A DNA stretch of 64,000 bases from Leisingera sp. ANG-M1 (GTDB lineage Bacteria; Pseudomonadota; Alphaproteobacteria; Rhodobacterales; Rhodobacteraceae), in the NCBI RefSeq assembly GCF_000813745.1, contig NZ_JWLC01000007.1:206629-270628 (forward strand). The letters are read 5' to 3'. The notes beneath the pieces were generated by a model. That model made no database searches, was not told where the DNA came from, and worked only from the letters and a program-made list of their open reading frames with translations. A program made the position numbers and the translations under genes. Shown piece by piece: positions 56,172 through 64,000 of this stretch (positions within the stretch are counted from its first letter, which is position 1; each line of letters opens with the position of its first letter).

Positions 56172-56882
56172 TTAGCGACGGCCGCCACCAGCACCACGGG
56201 GTGCAGGGCCGTCCTGGATTTCTTGTGCTTTACGGTCACGCGCCGAAGGATCGTGCTCCATGATCTCGCCTTTGAAGATCCAGACCTTGATCCCGATGAT
56301 CCCGTAAGGGGTCATCGCTTCGGAGTGAGCGTAATCGATGTCTGCACGCAGGGTGTGCAGCGGCACGCGGCCTTCACGGTACCATTCGGTACGCGCGATT
56401 TCCGCGCCGCCCAGACGGCCGGCAACGTTCACGCGGATGCCCAGGGCACCCATGCGCATGGCGTTCTGAACCGCACGCTTCATGGCGCGGCGGAAGGACA
56501 CACGGCGCTCCAGCTGCTGAGCGATGGACTCGCCAACCAGCTGCGCGTCCAGTTCCGGCTTGCGCACTTCAACGATGTTGAGGTGCAGCTCGGACTCGGT
56601 CATCTTGGCGATTTTCTTGCGCAGGACTTCGATGTCCGCGCCTTTCTTGCCGATGATGACGCCCGGACGGGCGGTGTGAATGGTCACACGGCATTTCTTG
56701 TGCGGGCGCTCGATGATCACGCGCGCAACGCCTGCCTGCTTGCATTCTTTCTGGATGAACTCGCGGATTTTCAGGTCCTCGAGCAGCAGATCACCGTAGT
56801 CTTTGGTGTCGGCGTACCAGCGGCTGTCCCAGGTGCGGTTCACCTGCAGGCGCATGCCGATCGGATTGACTTTCTGACCCAT
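56172..56882 (-). CDS. rpsC: 30S ribosomal protein S3
   Basis: S3 of 236 residues. It begins [20 protein letters not shown] and has the KH domain motif [15 protein letters not shown]. It contributes to mRNA entry and helicase activity. Its start overlaps the rplV stop by one base (TAATG). Confidence 0.98.
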   Translation of the reverse strand: MGQKVNPIGMRLQVNRTWDSRWYADTKDYGDLLLEDLKIREFIQKECKQAGVARVIIERPHKKCRVTIHTARPGVIIGKKGADIEVLRKKIAKMTESELHLNIVEVRKPELDAQLVGESIAQQLERRVSFRRAMKRAVQNAMRMGALGIRVNVAGRLGGAEIARTEWYREGRVPLHTLRADIDYAHSEAMTPYGIIGIKVWIFKGEIMEHDPSARDRKAQEIQDGPAPRGAGGGRR

Positions 56883-57262
56883 TAGGCTTGCTCCTCAACT
56901 TGACGCACCTTGATGGTGATCTCCGCGAACGGCTTCAGGATTTTGCCGAACCGGCCACGAGCCCGCGGACGGCCGCGCTTCATGGTCAGGTTCTTGCCAA
57001 CCCATGCCTCGGCGACGATCAGTTCATCGACGTCCAGGTTGTGGTTGTTTTCAGCATTCGCGATGGCGGACTGAAGGCATTTCTTCACGTCCTGCGCAAT
57101 CCGCTTGTTGGAGAAAGTCAGGTCGGTCAGCGCCTTCTCAACTTTCTTGCCGCGGATCATCTGAGCCACCAGGTTCAGTTTCTGCGGGGAGGTACGGAGC
57201 ATGCGCAGTTTTGCCATTGCTTCGTTGTCTGCCACGCGGCGGGGATTCTTTTCCTTACCCAT
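56882..57262 (-). CDS. rplV: 50S ribosomal protein L22
   Basis: L22 of 126 residues, whose extended loop lines the exit tunnel. Motifs: [39 protein letters not shown] and [17 protein letters not shown]. The start at 57262 ([12 protein letters not shown]) is four bases after the rpsS stop. Confidence 0.98.
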   Translation of the reverse strand: MGKEKNPRRVADNEAMAKLRMLRTSPQKLNLVAQMIRGKKVEKALTDLTFSNKRIAQDVKKCLQSAIANAENNHNLDVDELIVAEAWVGKNLTMKRGRPRARGRFGKILKPFAEITIKVRQVEEQA

Positions 57263-57265
57263 GAC

Positions 57266-57544
57266 TTACTTCCGCTTCGCTTTTTTGTCAGCGGCATGGC
57301 CATAATAGGTGCGGGTCGGCGAGTACTCACCGAACTTCTGACCGATCATGTCTTCCGAGACGTTGACTGGGATGTGCTTTTTGCCGTTGTAGACACCAAA
57401 GGTCAGGCCGACGAACTGCGGCAGGATGGTGGAACGGCGCGACCAGATCTTGATCACTTCATTGCGGCCCGATTCACGCGCTGCTTCGGCCTTTTTCAGG
57501 ACATAAGCATCAACGAAGGGGCCTTTCCATACGGAACGTGCCAT
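57266..57544 (-). CDS. rpsS: 30S ribosomal protein S19
   Basis: S19 of 92 residues with [18 protein letters not shown] and [21 protein letters not shown]. It pairs with S13 in the head of the small subunit. It lies three bases behind rplB. Confidence 0.98.
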   Translation of the reverse strand: MARSVWKGPFVDAYVLKKAEAARESGRNEVIKIWSRRSTILPQFVGLTFGVYNGKKHIPVNVSEDMIGQKFGEYSPTRTYYGHAADKKAKRK

Positions 57545-57547
57545 GGA

Positions 57548-58390
57548 TTAGCGGCCTTTCTTCTTGGCGTGACGCGAGCGGATGATGAGCTTCTGCGACG
57601 CCTTGTTCTTGTTGCGGGTGCGCTTGCCTTTGGTCGGCTTGCCCCAGGGGGTCACCGGATGGCGGCCACCGGAGGTCCGGCCTTCACCACCACCGTGCGG
57701 GTGGTCGATCGGGTTCATAACCACACCACGCACAGACGGGCGCTTGCCCTTGTGGCGCATGCGGCCGGCTTTACCAAAGTTCTGGTTCGAGTTGTCGGGG
57801 TTCGACACGGCACCAACGGTGGCCATGCATTCCTGACGCACGAGGCGCAGTTCGCCCGAGGACAGGCGGATCTGAGCGTATCCGCCGTCACGGCCAACAA
57901 ACTGAGCGTAGGTGCCGGCTGCGCGGGCGATCTGGCCGCCTTTGCCCGGTTTCATCTCGATGTTGTGGACGATGGTACCGATCGGCATGCCCGAGAACGG
58001 CATTGCGTTGCCCGGCTTGATGTCTGCCTTTGCGGAGGCGATGACCTGATCGCCGACTGCCAGACGCTGCGGAGCCAGGATATAGGCCTGCTCGCCGTCG
58101 TCATACTTCACCAGCGCGATGAAGGCAGTACGGTTGGGGTCATACTCGATGCGCTCGACGGTTGCGGCGACATCAAATTTATTCCGTTTGAAGTCAACGA
58201 TCCGGTAGAGACGCTTTGCGCCGCCGCCGCGGCGGCGGGAAGTAATCCGTCCGGTGTTGTTCCGGCCGCCCGATTTGGTCAGACCCTCAGTGAGAGACTT
58301 GACCGGACGCCCTTTCCAAAGCTCCGAACGGTCGATCAGAACCAGCCCACGCTGGCCCGGCGTCGTCGGCTTATACGACTTAAGTGCCAT
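57548..58390 (-). CDS. rplB: 50S ribosomal protein L2
   Basis: L2 of 280 residues, required for peptidyl transferase activity. It has [18 protein letters not shown] at the start and the catalytic-region motif [22 protein letters not shown]. It is the first gene of this block: its usual upstream neighbour rplW is 1.96 kb away behind an insertion. Confidence 0.98.
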   Translation of the reverse strand: MALKSYKPTTPGQRGLVLIDRSELWKGRPVKSLTEGLTKSGGRNNTGRITSRRRGGGAKRLYRIVDFKRNKFDVAATVERIEYDPNRTAFIALVKYDDGEQAYILAPQRLAVGDQVIASAKADIKPGNAMPFSGMPIGTIVHNIEMKPGKGGQIARAAGTYAQFVGRDGGYAQIRLSSGELRLVRQECMATVGAVSNPDNSNQNFGKAGRMRHKGKRPSVRGVVMNPIDHPHGGGEGRTSGGRHPVTPWGKPTKGKRTRNKNKASQKLIIRSRHAKKKGR

Positions 58391-58443
58391 GCTTTCTGTC
58401 TTCCGTTTAGCGTGCCAGGCCTTAGGTTATTGTCTTTGGCCCA

Positions 58444-58472
58444 GCTATGTTTAAGGCCCCCGTAGGTGCCAA
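58444..58472 (-). promoter_or_regulatory. Candidate promoter of rplB-rpsS-rplV-rpsC-rplP
   Basis: On the minus strand TTGGCA (58472-58467) and CATAGC (58449-58444) are 17 bases apart, about 55 bases before rplB. The match is moderate, but a promoter is expected because rplW ends with its own terminator. Confidence 0.4.
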
Positions 58473-58648
58473 AGTTTTAGGGCCCCGAAGGTCCCCGAGT
58501 TCACACATCCTGACAAACGTAACGACCCCGGAGCGAATCCGGGGCCTTCAGGATGGATGGCGTGTAGCAGAGGTGTCTGGGGGAGTCTAGGGGCTTACAA
58601 AGAGTTGCTCGAAGGAATGCACGCTTCTCTCATTCCTTCAATAAGGCG

Positions 58649-59683
58649 TTGCCTGAGGTTAGAAATCTTCTGTTGGGAAAATTCGCACCCTACGCGCGCA
58701 CAGCAAACGAGGTGATCTTCAAAAGGTTGCAAGTCATCACTACTTATGAGCAAAGTATAGGCAAGAAGGCACGACAAACATTGGGTCGAAAATTGGATAT
58801 TACAACTTCAAACCATTACATTGAACACGAGCTGCATCAGAGGCTTACTCACCTTGAAGCCACCATGCAAAGTGATGTCATCACGATTGTAGCCCCGATG
58901 TATGCGGGAATTGACGACATCGTCCGCACATTTACCGAAGAAATCGCCACTGACGGATCCGAACGCAACAAGGACCTAAGTGTGGTTTTGGAAACAGATG
59001 GTGGCTCGATTGAAGTGGTTGAACGCATCGCCGATGTATTGAGACATCATTACCCCCAAGGTGAAATCAACTTTATCGTTCCAAACCGCGCCATGTCTGC
59101 AGGTACCGTTCTAGTCATGTGCGGCGACAATATTTACATGGACTATTATTCCGTTCTTGGCCCCGTAGACCCCCAAGTACGGAGCCAAACTAGCGGCTTC
59201 TTCGTCCCTGCCTTGGGGTATCTTAACAAGTATGAAGAGCTCGTGGCCAAGTCTCAGGCAGGTTCCCTATCTGCTGCCGAAATGGCGTTCATGATTGAAA
59301 AGTTTGATCCAGCTGAACTCGACTCTTTTGAAAAGGCCCGCGACCTCTCAACTGCCCTGCTGGTAGACTGGCTCACTAAGTACAAGTTCAAAGACTGGAC
59401 TCGAACTGAAGGCCGAGGAATGCCCGTTACTGATGACATGAAGGCGGACAGAGCTGAAGAGATTGGCACCAAACTTAACTCAACAGACCGTTGGAAATCT
59501 CACTCACGCGGAATTTCAATGGCTGTCCTTCAACGTGATCTTAACCTTGTTGTGGAAGACTTTGGCGCCGATGCTCAAAAAAACGACGCAATTGGCAAAT
59601 ACCACCGGCTCCTACAGGACTACATGCAACGTCGTGGCAAAGATATTGTGTTTCAGAACAGACACACTATAACGCTTCTATAG
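58649..59683 (+). CDS. SDH-family Clp-fold serine proteinase
   Basis: A ClpP/SppA-like protein of about 344 residues of the bacterial serine-dehydrogenase-proteinase (SDP) type. Motifs of the crotonase/ClpP fold appear in order: VVLETDGGSIEVVERI (strand and oxyanion loop, about 113-128) and PNRAMSAGTVLVMCGD with candidate nucleophile Ser150. No membrane segment is obvious. The start is a TTG; a later ATG at 58865 would remove the first 72 residues and is unlikely. It is AT-richer than its neighbours and oriented against the ribosomal genes, inserted between rplB and rplW. It forms an operon with the small gene 10 bases downstream. Confidence 0.8.
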   Translation: MPEVRNLLLGKFAPYARTANEVIFKRLQVITTYEQSIGKKARQTLGRKLDITTSNHYIEHELHQRLTHLEATMQSDVITIVAPMYAGIDDIVRTFTEEIATDGSERNKDLSVVLETDGGSIEVVERIADVLRHHYPQGEINFIVPNRAMSAGTVLVMCGDNIYMDYYSVLGPVDPQVRSQTSGFFVPALGYLNKYEELVAKSQAGSLSAAEMAFMIEKFDPAELDSFEKARDLSTALLVDWLTKYKFKDWTRTEGRGMPVTDDMKADRAEEIGTKLNSTDRWKSHSRGISMAVLQRDLNLVVEDFGADAQKNDAIGKYHRLLQDYMQRRGKDIVFQNRHTITLL

Positions 59684-59693
59684 GGAGAACATC

Positions 59694-59894
59694 ATGGAAA
59701 ACCTTAACATGAAGTCTGTGATCGCCTCGAATCCGCAAGTCGAACGAGACCTACACACACTCGAAGAAGCGCTTTCGGCAATTAGAGGGCTGCGTGAAAA
59801 CGGCACAAAATCCAAGGGCTATGACCTTGCTTCGCCTTTTGAGCGGCGGCGTAGCCTTGAAGCGCGTCGTACCGTTGTACACTCGGCAGGCTGA
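59694..59894 (+). CDS. Hypothetical small protein, partner of the SDH-type protease
   Basis: A 66-residue protein, MENLNMKSVIASNPQVERD followed by a predicted helix (LHTLEEALSAIRGLRENG) and a basic end (FERRRSLEARR). AGGGAGAAC lies just before the ATG, 10 bases after the protease stop. An intrinsic terminator follows, so the two genes form a bicistron. No family is recognised; a regulator or substrate adaptor of the protease is possible but unproven. Confidence 0.65.
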   Translation: MENLNMKSVIASNPQVERDLHTLEEALSAIRGLRENGTKSKGYDLASPFERRRSLEARRTVVHSAG

Positions 59895-59927
59895 CACCAC
59901 ATTCATCCTGATCCAACTGCTATCAAG

Positions 59928-59954
59928 CCCCGCAATCCTGCGGGGTTTTTCTTT
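59928..59954 (+). terminator. Terminator of the protease bicistron
   Basis: CCCCGCA (59928-59934) pairs with TGCGGGG (59939-59945) over a 4-base loop, followed by TTTTTCTTTT. Confidence 0.9.
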
Positions 59955-59991
59955 TGAACACAGCCATATCTCGAAAGTTTAGCCACCAAGA

Positions 59992-60127
59992 GCGCCAGCG
60001 CCGTCCCGCGGGGTGGCGCTAGCAACGTGGCGTTTGGCAGTTTATCCCGGCCAAATCCGTACGACCTCACCGACAGGCACACCACCAGCCAAAGCGCCGC
60101 CCCATGGGGGCGGGACGGCGCTGGCGC
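59992..60127. repeat. 136-bp element bounded by 18-bp perfect inverted repeats
   Basis: GCGCCAGCGCCGTCCCGC (59992-60009) is the exact reverse complement of GCGGGACGGCGCTGGCGC (60110-60127). The interior of about 100 bases has no convincing frame. It fits a small non-autonomous mobile element or a long-hairpin RNA. It fills part of the 459-base gap (59895-60353) that otherwise has only two terminators. Confidence 0.6.
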
Positions 60128-60300
60128 GGCGGCCTGCGGCCTTGATTCAGCGCCTGGGAGCAAGATTGCAGCGAAGTGCATTGACGGGTGTTGCGCGCCC
60201 ACCGCACGCAAGGCTTCGCGGATCTTAACCGGCAGTAGCTATACCTTGAGCCACCGCCGCCACAAGGAGCCCCGCCATGCCCAAGCCCCCTGCCCCAACG

Positions 60301-60328
60301 CAAAAGGCCCCCGCTTGCGCGAGGGCCT
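60301..60328 (-). terminator. Terminator of rpsJ-rplC-rplD-rplW
   Basis: On the minus strand AGGCCCTCGC pairs with GCGGGGGCCT (one mismatch) over a 4-base loop, followed by TTTT, about 26 bases past rplW. Confidence 0.8.
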
Positions 60329-60353
60329 CTCAATCTTGTCAAAAAGGCAGATA

Positions 60354-60650
60354 TCAGAGTCCGGTGGACACGTCGATGGTGTTGCCTTCTTCCAGGGTGA
60401 CATAGGCTTTTTTCACGTCTTTACGCTTGCCCATCTGGCCGCGGAAACGCTTGACCTTGCCCTTGGTGACGGTGGTGTTGACCGCTTTCACCTTGACGCC
60501 AAAGAGAGCTTCGACAGCTTCTTTGATCATCGGCTTGTTGGAGTCGATCGCCACTTCGAAAACCACTGCGCCGTTCTCGGACGCCATGGTGGATTTCTCG
60601 GTGATGATCGGCTTGCGGATCACGTCGTAGTGTTCTGCTTTCGCGCTCAT
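60354..60650 (-). CDS. rplW: 50S ribosomal protein L23
   Basis: L23 of 98 residues. It starts [20 protein letters not shown] and has [24 protein letters not shown]. It sits at the tunnel exit and docks signal recognition particle and trigger factor. It overlaps the rplD stop by four bases. It is followed by a terminator in place of rplB. Confidence 0.97.
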   Translation of the reverse strand: MSAKAEHYDVIRKPIITEKSTMASENGAVVFEVAIDSNKPMIKEAVEALFGVKVKAVNTTVTKGKVKRFRGQMGKRKDVKKAYVTLEEGNTIDVSTGL

Positions 60651-61264
60651 TTCAGGCGAGCCTCCAGTGCTTCGACACCTGCTTTGGTGATCACCAGGGT
60701 GTCACGCTTCAGGATGTCATAGACGTTGGCACCGATGGTCGGCAGAATGTCCAGACCTTCGATGTTGCGCGACGCTTGCAGGAAGCCTTCGTTGACCGAA
60801 GCGCCGTCGATGACCAGAGCGCGTTTCCAGCCCAGGTTCTTCACCTGTTTGGCCAGAGCGGCGGTCTTGCCCTCAGCTGCTGCGTCCTCGATGATGACCA
60901 GCTCGCCCGCTTTTGCTTTGGCGGACAGCGCGTGACGCAGGCCCAGCTTGCGGAACTTCTTGGTCAGCTCGTGGCCGTGCGAACGCGGGGTCGGACCCTT
61001 GTAGATACCACCCTTGCGGAAGATCGGCGCGTTGCGGTCGCCGTGGCGTGCGCCGCCGGTGCCCTTCTGGCGGTAGATCTTCTTGGTCGAGTAGGAGGTT
61101 TCCGAACGGGTCTTCACCTTGTGGGTGCCGGCCTGCGCGTTGTTGCGCTGCCAGCGGACCACGCGGTGCAGGATGTCCGCACGCGGCTCCAGGCCGAACA
61201 GGTCTTCCGACAGTTCAACTTCACCGGCTTTGGCGCCGTCGAGTTTGATCACGTCAAGTTTCAT
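60647..61264 (-). CDS. rplD: 50S ribosomal protein L4
   Basis: L4 of 205 residues with the tunnel-lining loop [22 protein letters not shown]. In E. coli L4 also represses the S10 operon by acting on its leader RNA; a hairpin in the leader here leaves that possible. It overlaps both neighbours (rplC and rplW) by four bases. Confidence 0.97.
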   Translation of the reverse strand: MKLDVIKLDGAKAGEVELSEDLFGLEPRADILHRVVRWQRNNAQAGTHKVKTRSETSYSTKKIYRQKGTGGARHGDRNAPIFRKGGIYKGPTPRSHGHELTKKFRKLGLRHALSAKAKAGELVIIEDAAAEGKTAALAKQVKNLGWKRALVIDGASVNEGFLQASRNIEGLDILPTIGANVYDILKRDTLVITKAGVEALEARLK

Positions 61265-61965
61265 GCTTCACCACCTTCCGCGGGAGCTTCCGCAGTTTTC
61301 AGAGCGGCCGGGAAAGGCAGGCCCTCGGGGGCTTTCTTCTTCACGGCGTCCTTGACGGTAACCCAGCCGGATTTCGGGCCCGGTACGGCGCCCTTGATGA
61401 AGACCAGGCCGCGCTCGGCGTCGGTTTTCACCACTTCCAGGTTCTGGGTGGTCACACGGGCTGCACCCATGTGGCCGGCCATTTTCTTGCCTTTGAAGAC
61501 GCGGCCGGGGTCCTGACACTGACCGGTCGAACCGTGCGAACGGTGCGAGATCGACACACCGTGCGAGGCGCGCAGACCGCCGAAGTTGTGACGCTTCATG
61601 GCACCTGCAAAGCCTTTACCGATCGAGGTGCCGGTGACGTCCACTTTCTGGCCAGCCAGGAAGTGTTCGGCCGAGATTTCGGCGCCGACTTCGATCAGGC
61701 CATCCGCGGGAACGCGGAATTCGGCCAGCTTACGCTTGGGTTCAACCTTGGCAGCGGCGAAGTGGCCGCGCATGGCTTGCGAGGTGCGCTTTGCCTTGGC
61801 GGAGCCTGCACCCAGCTGAACAGCGGTGTAGCCGTCTTTTTCTTCGGTGCGCTGAGCAACAACCTGCAGGCCGTCCAGGGACAGAACGGTCACAGGGATC
61901 TGCTTGCCGTCTTCCAGGAACAGGCGGGTCATGCCCACTTTTTTAGCGATAATACCGGAACGCAT
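61261..61965 (-). CDS. rplC: 50S ribosomal protein L3
   Basis: L3 of 234 residues, an early assembly protein near the peptidyl transferase centre. It contains [23 protein letters not shown], whose Gln may be methylated by PrmB, and starts [20 protein letters not shown]. It lies 18 bases behind rpsJ. Confidence 0.98.
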   Translation of the reverse strand: MRSGIIAKKVGMTRLFLEDGKQIPVTVLSLDGLQVVAQRTEEKDGYTAVQLGAGSAKAKRTSQAMRGHFAAAKVEPKRKLAEFRVPADGLIEVGAEISAEHFLAGQKVDVTGTSIGKGFAGAMKRHNFGGLRASHGVSISHRSHGSTGQCQDPGRVFKGKKMAGHMGAARVTTQNLEVVKTDAERGLVFIKGAVPGPKSGWVTVKDAVKKKAPEGLPFPAALKTAEAPAEGGEA

Positions 61966-61983
61966 AATCTATACCCTCCGATC

Positions 61984-62298
61984 TTACGACTGCAGCTTGA
62001 TTTCGACGTCAACGCCGGCGGCCAGGTCGAGCTTCATCAGCGCGTCCACGGTCTGCGGGGTCGGGTCGACGATGTCGAGAAGGCGCTTGTGGGTGCGGAT
62101 CTCGAACTGGTCGCGGGATTTCTTGTCAACGTGGGGGCCACGCAGAACAGTGAATTTCTCGATCTTGTTCGGCATCGGGATCGGGCCGCGCACTTGCGCG
62201 CCGGTCCGCTTGGCAGTGTTGACGATCTCTTGCGTGGACGCATCCAGCACGCGATAGTCAAATGCCTTCAGCCGGATACGGATGTTTTGGCTTTGCAT
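61984..62298 (-). CDS. rpsJ: 30S ribosomal protein S10
   Basis: S10 of 104 residues, also known as NusE for its antitermination role with NusB. It begins [21 protein letters not shown] and has [19 protein letters not shown]. It is the first gene of the S10 block, behind a strong promoter and a leader of about 110 bases with a terminator-like hairpin. Confidence 0.98.
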   Translation of the reverse strand: MQSQNIRIRLKAFDYRVLDASTQEIVNTAKRTGAQVRGPIPMPNKIEKFTVLRGPHVDKKSRDQFEIRTHKRLLDIVDPTPQTVDALMKLDLAAGVDVEIKLQS

Positions 62299-62373
62299 CG
62301 TACAGCCTTTTATTCAGGCGTTGGGGTTGAGAGGAGGGCCTGCGACCACCGCAACCCCTCATCGAACCCAAAA

Positions 62374-62391
62374 GGCGGGAATCATCCCGCC
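62374..62391 (-). promoter_or_regulatory. Terminator-like hairpin in the rpsJ leader
   Basis: On the minus strand GGCGGGA pairs with TCCCGCC over a 4-base loop and is followed by TTTT, about 26 bases after the -10 box. It resembles a small attenuator in the S10 leader. Confidence 0.5.
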
Positions 62392-62416
62392 CCAATTCGC
62401 ATCAGCGAACTCGCGC

Positions 62417-62445
62417 CCTATACGCCTGAAAAGGCAGTGTGGCAA
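62417..62445 (-). promoter_or_regulatory. Promoter of rpsJ-rplC-rplD-rplW
   Basis: On the minus strand TTGCCA (62445-62440) and TATAGG (62422-62417) are exactly 17 bases apart, about 120 bases before rpsJ. The boxes closely resemble those of the rplO promoter. Confidence 0.7.
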
Positions 62446-62520
62446 GGGGTTTCGCACCGAAACGGTTGCGTTTGGGGAGAGCGGTGGATTTGGAGTTTGT
62501 TTATCATCTTGTCCAGATAG

Positions 62521-62547
62521 TTAGGGCAGTCAGGCCAACTGCCCTAA
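62521..62547 (-). terminator. Inverted repeat after the membrane protein gene
   Basis: TTAGGGCAGT (62521-62530) pairs perfectly with ACTGCCCTAA (62538-62547), seven bases past the stop of the gene at 62554. The U-run is short, so termination is likely but not certain. Confidence 0.6.
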
Positions 62548-62553
62548 TTTGCG

Positions 62554-63747
62554 CTATCGGACATTCCTTGCCTGGGCTTCCAGCCGGCTGAAAGGGTCTT
62601 GCTTTGCCAAGCTGGAAATTCTGGGTTTGAGAAGGCCCACCTCCTCCAATGCCTCCCTCACTGATGAGGCAACCTTGGTGCCAATTGACCAGTAGATGTA
62701 GACCAGAAGCGCGACAGGAAGAAGAACTCCTCCAAAGGCGGGTTTCATTACACAAAGCGGAAGAACAAACACCATCCCCAAGAGGATGATCTGGGATTTT
62801 CTGGACGCCTTGATGAAGCGCTGCAGAAACCCTGCCTTTGCCAATCCAAGGGCCTCCCTACTGGCCTCGAACTGAAGTTCAGGACCGGGCCTTTCAGCTG
62901 ACGTTTTCTGCACCTTTGCTGCAATCTGGCGCAGCGTTTTCGGCTGAGACATTCCGAGGTCCGGCCTGCCAAACCCGGCACCTTTCTCGCCAGCGCTGGC
63001 GACGGGAGAACTGGCGAAGATTGCGCGTTCGACACTGGCCGCGTCCCGTTCACTCTGCCGCCGCTTGCTGCGGCGCGCCAATCCGAATTTGATCGCTGCC
63101 AGTACAAGCAGAACACCGGAAAGCTTCCACAGCTTCTCGCGAAACCTTTGAGGATCGCCCGTGTAGGTCAATCCCTTTTCCCGGCCTTCCCAAAACGGTT
63201 CGACGACAATGAAGTCCGGCCCCTTCGTCAGCCCCTGTTCTTTGAAGGCATCGTTAACAAGGTCTGAAAATGATCCTTCATTAGTTCTCACTCCATTGAA
63301 CGCAAAGTACAAATGCCCAGTCTCGTCCAGCTTACCGGGGACCTGAAACTCGGAGATCCGGCGGATGAAATCAGCTTTCTCACGCTCTGACATCAAAATA
63401 ATGGCACGGACCTGTTTAGTGCTCGAAGTGTCAGAGGCCCCTTGCAACACATACATATACCCTTCTGCGCGGACGCTGCCTTTCTTGGTTTTGCGAAGAT
63501 GATAATTGAAATCCGTATTGATCCAGCCAGCAATGTGCACCTCGTCCGCCAGACCGACATCGTTCTGCCTGTCAAAAGCAGACAAGTCCACCCGGTCTGG
63601 AACGGGCTGGGCCAGTGCAGCTGTGGCATCGGCCCGTTCTTTCAACTCGTTCTGATAAACTTGCTCACTCAAATACAAGAAACCTGCAGCCGCCGCTGCG
63701 TATACCCACCAAGGGGCGATCAGAAACAAATAGATTACACGTCCCAC
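62554..63747 (-). CDS. Hypothetical membrane protein
   Basis: Not recognised. 397 residues: a transmembrane helix at about 8-28, an extracytoplasmic domain of about 180 residues (starting LSAFDRQNDVGLADEVHIAG), a second helix near 211-225, a charged cytoplasmic region, and two helices at about 318-352. The C-terminal tail is basic. The domain after the first helix is probably a folded sensor or scaffold. The gene lies between tuf and rpsJ, which are usually closer. It is somewhat more AT-rich than the ribosomal genes. Confidence 0.75.
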   Translation of the reverse strand: MGRVIYLFLIAPWWVYAAAAAGFLYLSEQVYQNELKERADATAALAQPVPDRVDLSAFDRQNDVGLADEVHIAGWINTDFNYHLRKTKKGSVRAEGYMYVLQGASDTSSTKQVRAIILMSEREKADFIRRISEFQVPGKLDETGHLYFAFNGVRTNEGSFSDLVNDAFKEQGLTKGPDFIVVEPFWEGREKGLTYTGDPQRFREKLWKLSGVLLVLAAIKFGLARRSKRRQSERDAASVERAIFASSPVASAGEKGAGFGRPDLGMSQPKTLRQIAAKVQKTSAERPGPELQFEASREALGLAKAGFLQRFIKASRKSQIILLGMVFVLPLCVMKPAFGGVLLPVALLVYIYWSIGTKVASSVREALEEVGLLKPRISSLAKQDPFSRLEAQARNVR

Positions 63748-63910
63748 TCAAAGACTCCTTAAAAGCTTTCCCCTTTCTTGACGGCGGAAAAAGCTTGGAA
63801 CGTGAAACTATTATGGCATGAATTTGGCGACATCCCAGCCACCTATACGAGTGCTATTCAAGGTCCAGCATCTAGGCCCTCGAACTCTCGAAGAGTCTCG
63901 AGCCGCATAG

Positions 63911-63940
63911 AAAAAGGGCCGCTCGGATGAGCGACCCTTT
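63911..63940 (-). terminator. Terminator of tuf
   Basis: On the minus strand AAAGGGTCGCTC pairs with GAGCGGCCCTTT (one mismatch) over a 4-base loop, followed by T residues. It lies about 24 bases past the tuf stop. Confidence 0.8.
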
Positions 63941-63963
63941 CCATCAAGTATCAGCGCTGCTGA

Positions 63964-64000
63964 TTACTCGATGATCTTCGACACAACGCCGGCGCCGACG
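63964..64000 (-). CDS. tuf: Elongation factor Tu, C-terminal tip (partial)
   Basis: Only the last dozen codons are in the window. They encode VGAGVVSKIIE and a TAA stop, the invariant EF-Tu C-terminus. The gene continues beyond the right edge. EF-Tu upstream of rpsJ is the standard arrangement, here separated by a membrane protein gene. Confidence 0.85.
   Translation of the reverse strand, partial: VGAGVVSKIIE

Overview
The window looks like chromosomal DNA of an alphaproteobacterium of the Rhodobacteraceae, most likely the Roseobacter group (Leisingera/Phaeobacter/Ruegeria type; the genus is inference). The evidence is: high GC; the rpmH-rnpA-yidD...yidC-MOSC-engB-argB order; a general amino-acid transporter in aapJ-Q-M-P order; an ATP12 F1-ATPase chaperone; several DUF1127 (YjiS-like) small proteins; and a zinc-type adenylate kinase behind secY.

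Layout. 1-1.2 kb: a reverse transcriptase gene entering from the left edge. Its conserved N-terminal motif lies in a different frame from the body, and it sits beside the 3' end of tRNA-Arg(ACG). 1.9-5.5 kb (minus): orphan sensor kinase, flavin disulfide oxidoreductase and TVP38 membrane protein. 5.8-17 kb (plus): rpmH, rnpA, yidD, a DUF1127 protein, ttcA, a GGDEF/EAL protein, yidC, MOSC, engB, DUF2946 and PepSY proteins, argB, with one reversed SDR gene. 17-20 kb: sterol-desaturase-like protein, ferredoxin, SixA-like phosphatase, DUF411 protein. 19.9-24.6 kb (minus): aapJQMP, with a strong hairpin terminator between aapJ and aapQ. 24.6-32.8 kb (minus): ATP12, HAD phosphatase, RluA, CrcB, RarA, a Do-like protease, a TauD dioxygenase and DAHP synthase. 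The DAHP synthase gene is preceded by an aromatic-rich leader peptide and an attenuator. 33-38.7 kb (minus): two paralogous chemoreceptors with three and two CHASE3 repeats.

38.8-64 kb (minus) is the ribosomal-protein supercluster, ending at the 3' tip of tuf. Read in the direction of transcription: tuf | membrane protein | rpsJ-rplC-rplD-rplW | insert | rplB-rpsS-rplV-rpsC-rplP | insert | rpmC-rpsQ-rplN-rplX-rplE-rpsN-rpsH-rplF-rplR-rpsE-rpmD | insert | rplO-secY-adk | rpsM-rpsK-rpoA-rplQ. A cluster that is usually compact is cut by accessory cassettes. They carry a ClpP-fold serine protease with a small partner, two sulfotransferases with a 2OG-oxygenase-like protein, and a HEPN-like protein with two DUF1127 genes and a membrane protein. 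Most resulting ribosomal blocks have their own sigma70-type promoter and intrinsic terminator.

The strongest items for follow-up are the split-frame reverse transcriptase, the aroG attenuation leader, the protease cassette between rplB and rplW with the nearby 136-bp element bounded by 18-bp inverted repeats, and the W-x-x-F tails of the two chemoreceptors.
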